A DNA stretch of 6,314 nucleotides from Bacillota bacterium (lineage in GTDB: Bacteria; Bacillota; Sulfobacillia; Symbiobacteriales; Symbiobacteriaceae): positions 1-6,314 of the forward strand of contig JAQBPS010000701.1 of the NCBI GenBank assembly GCA_028287415.1. The letters are read 5' to 3'. The notes below the pieces were generated by a model. It ran no database searches. It worked only from the letters and a program-made list of their open reading frames with translations, and was not told where the DNA came from. Below are positions 1-5,600 of the stretch, piece after piece; within the stretch, counting starts at the first letter, position 1, and every line of letters starts with the position of its first letter. Both the position numbers and the translations under genes were made by a program.

Positions 1-11
1 TTTTTCAGTCT

Positions 12-19
12 AGGAGGTG
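12..19 (+). promoter_or_regulatory. Shine-Dalgarno site of the 861-residue virion protein gene
   Basis: AGGAGGTG is an 8-base perfect complement of the 16S rRNA 3' tail (CACCUCCU). It ends 6 bases before the ATG at 26, which is good spacing. An in-frame TAG at 11-13 overlaps its left edge and closes the reading frame upstream, so the only alternative start is the GTG at 17, which lies inside the site and is unlikely. The site therefore fixes the start at 26. The TAG could also be the stop of an upstream gene, but only 10 bases precede it, so this cannot be tested here. Confidence 0.88.
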
Positions 20-25
20 GCAGAT

Positions 26-2611
26 ATGCCCGATGCGAACATGGCCGGCGACTCGGCCGATCAGGAGCAGCCGGTCTACCAGGGTGGTGCGTTCACCGAC
101 ATTCAGGGGCTGGGCAAGTCGCTTGGCGCCAGTGTGGACCGCGACCCGGCGACGGCCCGCCATACCGTCAACGGGCAGTACATCCCCTGGGCAACCGCGG
201 CAGGGGGACAGTACCGCGGCTCAGTCCACGACATCGCCCAGGCGGCCGGTGGGCGAGTGCAGCGGGGGTCAGACGGCTCCTACCAGGTGTACAAAACTGC
301 ACCGACCCCGCAAGGGAACACGTCCGTCACGGGAAACCAACCGCAGCCGCCGGCACAGATGGAGCCTCCGGTGCACATCGGGCCCCCGGCGGAAATGCCG
401 CAACCCGGGGATTTGCTGCGTCGGCTGATTGGCGGCGGTGCACCTGGCATTCCAAGCATGCCCGGTATGCCCGGACGCCCCCCAATCACATTCCCAGTGC
501 AGCCGCCGAGCCAATTGTATCCCATTGATGGCACGCCGGTCGCGAGTCTGCCGCAGGGCGCGGTCCCGGTGGGTCAACGATTTACCGCGCCGCCGCAGTC
601 ACTCGGCGACCTGCTGCGGAGTCGGTTACCAGGTACTCCTCCGGGGCGGATGCATGACATGCCAATGCCGGGGAATCCGGTGCCGAATCCGGTGCCGAAT
701 CCGGGTGACGCTTTGCGCCGGGTCGCACCCGGTTTCGGTGGGCGGGTGACCGCCCCCGGTGTGCCTGGGCGCCCGCCTATCACGTCGCCTGTGGAGCCGC
801 CTCGCATGTCCGCGATGGCCGCCCCTGGCGCCACCGATCAGCAGAGCCCGATCGCACCGCTGCCAGGGGCACAGCCGGGCGGCCCGGTGATCAAGCCGGG
901 GATTGGCACCCAGCCAGTTGGTCCCGCACCGCAGATGTCCGCCCTGAGCACGGGCGCCCAGGCCACCAGCACCACCGCACCGGCGGCCTACCAGCCACCG
1001 CCAGGGCAAACACCAGCTGCGGCGGCGCTCGGACAGCGAGTGATGCAAGGTGTGTCCGTGCCGCAGCAGCAGATTGCCGACCCGCCCTCGGCCGATACGC
1101 CACCCGGTTGGCACTGGGACCCGACCCCGACTCCAGCCGCCGTGGACCTTGGGCAGCGCACCATGGGCCAGGACAACCAGGTGGTGGTGGCGGCACCTGG
1201 TCCTGCGAATCAGCCCCCCCCTGCCCAGCAGCCGGACGGCCCGCAGCAGTACGATATGCCCGCCTACAACTACCAGGCGCAACCGATCGATTACAATGCG
1301 ATGCAGAAGCAGGCGCAGTTGGAAGCCCAAATGTGGGCTGATCCGTACCTGCAGCAGCTGCGGGACGCGGCCGCCCTGGCCCAACAGCGGAACCTCAACG
1401 AGCGAGGATACGTCAACCAGGGGCTTCAGAACGACATCGGCCAACTGCGAGCCGGTGAGCCCGCCCGGGAGCAACGCGTCAATAGCCTGATGAACAACCG
1501 CGGCGATGCCCTGTACGGGTCCGGAGTGCACCTGGGCGCCATCCGCGACCAGCAGGTGGCGACAATCCAGCAGGAGGGCAATCTCACCAACAAGGCGACG
1601 AACGCCCTGCAGAAGCTCGCTGACAACCTCGGCCTGACGCTACAGGACATCACCAGCAAGACCAATATGATCACCCGGCAACAGGGCGACAAGGCATTCC
1701 TCACGCTGCAGCAGCTCGCCGACAAGGCCAACACGCAGCAGTTTGAGAATCGCAAACTGGCCTGGCAGATGTGGCAGGGCGGCGCCCAACTGACGATCGA
1801 ACAGCAGAAGATGGCGAATCAGCTGTGGACGAGCAATCAGCAGATCAAGAGTGCCGACGCTCGGGCCGCCGCGGACCGCTCTTTGAAACTGGCGATTGCC
1901 AGCGGGCAGCTTGAACAGAAGTGGGCACAGTTCTACGGCAAGGACGCCCAGGGCAACCCGAGTTTCGAGGCCCAGAAGTGGGCCCAGACACAGGCCGACG
2001 ACGCTGTGAAGGCAGCGGGGTATACCCGCATGCCAGACGGCTCCCTGGTACGTTCGCTGGACGGTCGCAAGTTCGACCTGTCGGCTGCGCAGTACATGTC
2101 GCAGCAGACCGGCTACATCATCGGCATGGACGGCAAGGCGCTCGTCGACGGTCAGGGCCAGCCGGTGCGGAACCTGGAAGGTGCCAAGTTCGACTGGAGC
2201 AAGCAGCAGTTCATCATCTCCGAGGGCGACAAGGTCGCGTATCAGAATGAGCTCATCGGGCTCCGCCAGCAGGGCTTGATCACACAGCAGCAGCATAACT
2301 CGGCGATGGAAGATATCCAGCGCGGCCATCTGTCCATTCAGAACGCACAGATGATTGAGACGAACCGGCACAACGTTGCCATGGAGAACAAGCCTCCCGC
2401 CGGCGGCAATCCAAACGCCAATGCGAACACCGCGTGGACGGGTGTTACGGGTGAACTGGGTGCCTTGACCGACCCGATCAAGGCCGCCAACATGAACCAG
2501 GCCCAGCGCCAAGCAGCAGCGCAGGCCATCGTCGGGCGATGGATGCCGCAGCTCGGACCGCAGGAACAGCAGGCCCTGAAGCAGTGGCTCAAGGCCAATG
2601 GTCTGATGTGA
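26..2611 (+). CDS. Putative phage virion-associated protein: stalk-like N-terminal domain, Pro-rich linker, Gln-rich helical body
   Basis: This gene encodes 861 residues starting at the ATG at 26, set by the Shine-Dalgarno at 12-19, and ends with TGA at 2609-2611. Residues about 20-90 form a small domain of two similar halves, each with a helix followed by an LGASV or AGGRV strand and a D/G turn. This resembles the copper amine oxidase N-terminal-like ('stalk') domain. Residues about 91-420 are proline-rich (76 Pro in 330) and contain duplicated short motifs, so they are probably an extended, disordered linker. Residues about 421-790 are Gln-rich (30 Gln in 421-600) and likely helical or coiled coil. 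They contain RGDALYGSG at 492-500 and a tandem GY-repeat at 665-733. The C-terminus (about 800-861) is again helical. There is no cysteine, signal peptide, membrane segment or catalytic motif. The size, composition and giant downstream partner suggest a phage tail, internal or ejection protein. The coding call is near certain; the role is inferred from architecture and could be another minor structural protein. Confidence 0.9.
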   Translation: MPDANMAGDSADQEQPVYQGGAFTDIQGLGKSLGASVDRDPATARHTVNGQYIPWATAAGGQYRGSVHDIAQAAGGRVQRGSDGSYQVYKTAPTPQGNTSVTGNQPQPPAQMEPPVHIGPPAEMPQPGDLLRRLIGGGAPGIPSMPGMPGRPPITFPVQPPSQLYPIDGTPVASLPQGAVPVGQRFTAPPQSLGDLLRSRLPGTPPGRMHDMPMPGNPVPNPVPNPGDALRRVAPGFGGRVTAPGVPGRPPITSPVEPPRMSAMAAPGATDQQSPIAPLPGAQPGGPVIKPGIGTQPVGPAPQMSALSTGAQATSTTAPAAYQPPPGQTPAAAALGQRVMQGVSVPQQQIADPPSADTPPGWHWDPTPTPAAVDLGQRTMGQDNQVVVAAPGPANQPPPAQQPDGPQQYDMPAYNYQAQPIDYNAMQKQAQLEAQMWADPYLQQLRDAAALAQQRNLNERGYVNQGLQNDIGQLRAGEPAREQRVNSLMNNRGDALYGSGVHLGAIRDQQVATIQQEGNLTNKATNALQKLADNLGLTLQDITSKTNMITRQQGDKAFLTLQQLADKANTQQFENRKLAWQMWQGGAQLTIEQQKMANQLWTSNQQIKSADARAAADRSLKLAIASGQLEQKWAQFYGKDAQGNPSFEAQKWAQTQADDAVKAAGYTRMPDGSLVRSLDGRKFDLSAAQYMSQQTGYIIGMDGKALVDGQGQPVRNLEGAKFDWSKQQFIISEGDKVAYQNELIGLRQQGLITQQQHNSAMEDIQRGHLSIQNAQMIETNRHNVAMENKPPAGGNPNANANTAWTGVTGELGALTDPIKAANMNQAQRQAAAQAIVGRWMPQLGPQEQQALKQWLKANGLM
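404..802 (+). repeat. Diverged in-frame repeat in the Pro-rich linker (PGDLLRR...PGRPPIT module)
   Basis: Residues 127-161 and 226-259 of the first protein share one layout. Each begins with PGDLLRR or PGDALRR, continues with a Gly/Pro spacer, and ends with PGRPPITFPVQPP or PGRPPITSPVEPP. The DNA copies at about 404-508 and 701-802 are clearly related but diverged. A partial third copy, LGDLLRSRLPG (residues 193-203), lies between them. Reading frame is kept throughout, which indicates an ancient internal duplication rather than a recent array. Confidence 0.8.
673..704 (+). repeat. 12-bp tandem repeat (GAATCCGGTGCC), about 2.7 copies
   Basis: The unit GAATCCGGTGCC occurs at 673-684 and 685-696, followed by the partial copy GAATCCGG at 697-704. 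It encodes the polyproline-like run NPVPNPVPNPG. Being a multiple of three, changes in copy number would keep the frame and alter only the length of the linker. The two full copies are identical, so this looks younger than the surrounding diverged repeats. Confidence 0.9.
1010..1165 (+). repeat. Duplicated TPAAxxLGQRxM motif in the Pro-rich linker
   Basis: Residues 329-340 (TPAAAALGQRVM, bases 1010-1045) and 369-380 (TPAAVDLGQRTM, bases 1130-1165) match at 9 of 12 positions. Each copy is flanked by proline-rich sequence. The Ala/Leu/Arg/Met core could be a short helix within an otherwise extended linker, for example a docking peptide. That role is inference. Confidence 0.7.
2018..2224 (+). 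repeat. Imperfect tandem protein repeat (GY...DG...KFDxSxxQ)
   Basis: Residues 665-694 and 696-733 of the first protein align as two adjacent units. Each begins with GY, has a [PM]DG turn, then an R-S/N-L-D/E-G segment, KFD, and a Gln-rich helix (SAAQYMSQQ versus SKQQFIISE). The second unit carries an extra DGQGQP loop of about 8 residues. A weaker, shorter relative (YGKDAQGNP then FEAQKWAQTQ, residues 637-656) precedes them. The pattern suggests turn-plus-helix units set into a helical rod. From memory, similar GY...G.P...Q units occur in other uncharacterised phage virion proteins, but I cannot verify this. Confidence 0.72.
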
Positions 2612-2626
2612 GGCGCCGCTAGAAAT

Positions 2627-2634
2627 GGAGGTGA
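2627..2634 (+). promoter_or_regulatory. Shine-Dalgarno site of the giant downstream ORF
   Basis: GGAGGTGA is an 8-base perfect complement of the 16S tail (UCACCUCC), ending 6 bases before the ATG at 2641. It lies in the 29-base gap after the first gene's stop. An in-frame TGA at 2632-2634 overlaps it, so translation of the second gene cannot begin further upstream. No promoter or terminator hairpin is evident in the gap, which fits co-transcription of the two genes, possibly with partial translational coupling. Confidence 0.9.
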
Positions 2635-2640
2635 GAACTG

Positions 2641-5600
2641 ATGCCAGCAGTATACGAATCAGGCGGCGTATCGCCTGCGGCTGGGCCTGATGCCGGCGGC
2701 GCGGGTGGCGCTACTTCGACGCCAGCTCAGGCGTACACGGCCGCTTCGCACGACCCCGAACTAGCCAACTGGGTATCTGGTGGCTCCTCGACGCCCACAT
2801 CCTCGGCGCCTGTGCAGGGAGCCGGCGGTCATGTTGATAGCGAACTGGGCAACTGGCTGTCTGGCGGCTCCTCGGCGACCGCACCGGCGGACCCCCAAGC
2901 AAACCAGGCAGGGAATCAATCGAGCGGCTGGCAAAACCCGCTGCAAGCGATCGGCAGCCTGTTTAGCACGATGTTTTCCAAGCCGGGTCAGGCCATCCGA
3001 TCCGCCGCCAAGGCAATCGAAGGCGATGTGCAGAGTGGCGGCAAGGAGTTCTTCACTGGGGTTGTCCCAGACGCATGGCGTGCGGCGGGGCGTGGCTTCA
3101 GGGGCGAGGAGAACGTATCAGGCCGGGATCTGCTCCCCGCGAACGCGCCCACCTTGTTCCCGGCCATCCACCCACTCTACGGCACACCGACAGGGTGGGG
3201 AGGGGCGCAGAAGCCGGTTGACTGGATTTACAACCACATCAGCAAGCCCGTAGGCGGCCTGGGCGTAGAACTCGTCAGCGACCCGTGGATGTGGAGCGGT
3301 GCGGCTGGGGCCAAAGCGATAGGAGGTGCCGCCAAGGCTGCGGGTGCGTTCGCACTCGGCTCGCCTGAAGCCCTCGGTGCCATCGAGGCTTTCGGCGGCC
3401 CCGCGGCCCAACTCCTCAAGACCAGCAAGCCAATCCTTGCCGGCCAATCCGTCCTGCGCAACTTGGCAGGGCAGTTCTCCATTGATGCTGCCCTGTCGCA
3501 CTTGCCCCAGGGCAGCGAGGTAACGCAGGCTATCCGTGAGTTCATGGGCGGCAAGTCAGTCGGTGCGGTTGAGAACGAGGGGCGCCTCGCCGCAAACCTG
3601 GCGCCAGGGCTTGCCAACGCGACGCCCGAAGAAAAAGCCACTTTCCTTTACATCAAGGACAGCCTGGCGGCGACCGAGGCCCAGGCCAAGGTCGCCCGGG
3701 AAACTGCGGCCACGGCAGAGGAAGCCCAGAAGCAGGCGGTACTGAACTACAAGGCGCCTGGCCCGTTCGACGGCAGTGCAGACATCGCCAACCAGGCTGG
3801 GCTTGCGCAGCGGGCGGGTGCAGCGCTGCCAGGTCCTGAGTTCTCCGCCATCCAGAACGTGGCGCAGGGTGCCGGTCAGACTCCCGAGGAGGCCCTCCAG
3901 GACATCGCCAAGCGCGCCTACGGACACGCCCCTGACGTGGCCCTGAATCCCGGGCAGCGAGGGCAAATTGTGCGGGCCTTCGGTAACGCACAGAATCTGG
4001 ATGAGGGTTACACCAACCTCGCCGACCTGATCCGCAGCGAGGGTACACACGGCCCCGGTGAGTTCGGCACGGCGGTACGCAACAAGGCAGCGATGGACCC
4101 GGCGGGCGCCGACCCCTTCAATATGAGCCTGGAGCAGCGCCACCAGAGCGCTACTGACGACCTGGCGAACCTTGTGCGGGAACACAAGTGGAATTCCGAC
4201 AAGTACGATTTCAACGTAAACCAACTCGCCCGCGGCGCGGCGAAGGACATCAACCTCGCCAACGGCGACGCCCGCAATCAATTGTGGCAGGAGATCCTGA
4301 GCCACGGCAAGATTCGCCCCGGTAGCGGCAGTGCGGGCGCCGAGTTAACCCGTGGTCTGCCCTCGTTCCTCAAGGACGCGAAGGGCGGCATGGGCCTGGA
4401 TGAACTGGCTTCGAGCATGCGTGGCGGCATGAGTGAACAGGACCTGGTTAACGAGATCATGGGCGTGTCCGGGAAGCAACCAGTCACCGCCACAAGTAGC
4501 CAGGCCATCAAGGAGGCTGAACAGCGGTTCCTTTCCACCCCGGAGGGGCAGAAGCTGCGGGACACGCTGTCGGCCCATTCGCAGCAGATGGATGCGCTCC
4601 GTGAGGAACTGGGGCCGCTCCAACAGGCACTGTCCGCCAAGCGCGGTCCATTCGATGACCTGCCGGCTGGGGAGTTCCCTCGCCCGTCGTGGTCTCAGAT
4701 CGAAGCGCCGGCAACCACGACGGGTGGGCAACTCGCGGCGCAGGGCGCCGGTCAAACGACGGGGCCGGTGGATGTGGAAAAGGCAGTCCTTCAAGCTGTG
4801 CAGAACCGCAAGTCCACTCTTCTCACGGTGGAACTTGTGGACGGTTCGCAAATGGACCTCCATTTCATGGCCCCCTACGATTCGGCCCGACATGAGTTGA
4901 TAGACCACGCCGGTAACGCAGTTGACCCGAAGCTGGTTCGGAAACTGATTGACCGCGGCACCGGCCAGGTTTTGGTTGATGCCACCGCACCCGCCGCTAC
5001 TTCCTTTGCAAGCGGCGGGCTCTCTGAAGCTGCCAACGCCGTGGTGCAGGACGCCTTGCGAAACAACGGGGGCGACAAAGCAGCAGCCGTGACGGATTTG
5101 CTCGAGCATCTGAAAGCGATGGGCAAGATGACCGGAGACCCCGAGATTCCCGCCCAGATGAACACCTGGCGGGAGGCCGTTACGCATCTGGGGGGCACAC
5201 CTCCGGCGGAGACGCCACAACTCACAGCGGACCACCTGCGCCAGTGGCTCGACAATCCGCAGAACCTTGATCAGGCCGCAACCCGCAACATGGAAGCGTA
5301 CGGTTGGAAAGACAAGCCGGGTAGCCCATTCTGGACCAAAGAGCGGGATGGCATCGAGCACATCCTGCGCAACGAAGTCCTGCCCGGAGTGGAGGCGGGC
5401 AACACCCAAGCGTGGCGGGTCCGACTCGGCCCTGGTGGGTCTGTGGGAGATATGGTGGGCGAATCACTCGCATCACAGGCGAAGGGCGCTGCAGGGGCAG
5501 GCGCTCAGGCGACGAGTGGCATTAACCCGAATGCCATTCCTGAACAGTACCGCCATCTGGTGGAGCCCGTCATGCAGAAGTACGGGCATCTGCTGCCCGA

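Noticed and set aside
1..5. TTTTT at the left edge as the tail of a terminator
   Set aside because: Any hairpin would lie outside the window, so nothing supports it.
17..25. GTG at 17 as the start of the first gene
   Set aside because: It sits inside the Shine-Dalgarno sequence and would have no ribosome binding site of its own; the ATG at 26 has ideal spacing.
626..2512. Long minus-strand ORFs at 626-1531 (301 codons) and 1640-2512 (290 codons) opposite the first gene
   Set aside because: Both lie in the antisense frame whose codons coincide exactly with the sense codons. Stops there need sense TTA, CTA or TCA, which are rare in GC-rich genes; for example, the 1640 ORF ends at a sense CTA. 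The translations are low-complexity Arg/Leu/Gly-rich sequences with no recognisable domain.
2625..2690. Tiny ORF from the ATG at 2625 overlapping the second gene's Shine-Dalgarno (a possible leader peptide)
   Set aside because: Only about 21 codons, with no Shine-Dalgarno of its own; it uses the bases of the next gene's ribosome site and reads out of frame into it. Chance occurrence is the simpler view.
3298..3420. Possible transmembrane segment in the Ala/Gly-rich stretch of the giant protein
   Set aside because: The run is interrupted by lysines and glutamates (AKAIGGAAKAAGAF and beyond), and no uninterrupted hydrophobic span of about 20 residues exists.
4015..4092. Resemblance of LIRSEGTHGPGEFGTAVRNK (residues about 463-482 of the giant protein) to the E...AV..NR core of SleB-type cell-wall hydrolases
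   Set aside because: Only a few positions fit, and the downstream hydrolase motifs (such as the GA-x-x-Y region) are not found. It is too weak to claim lytic activity.
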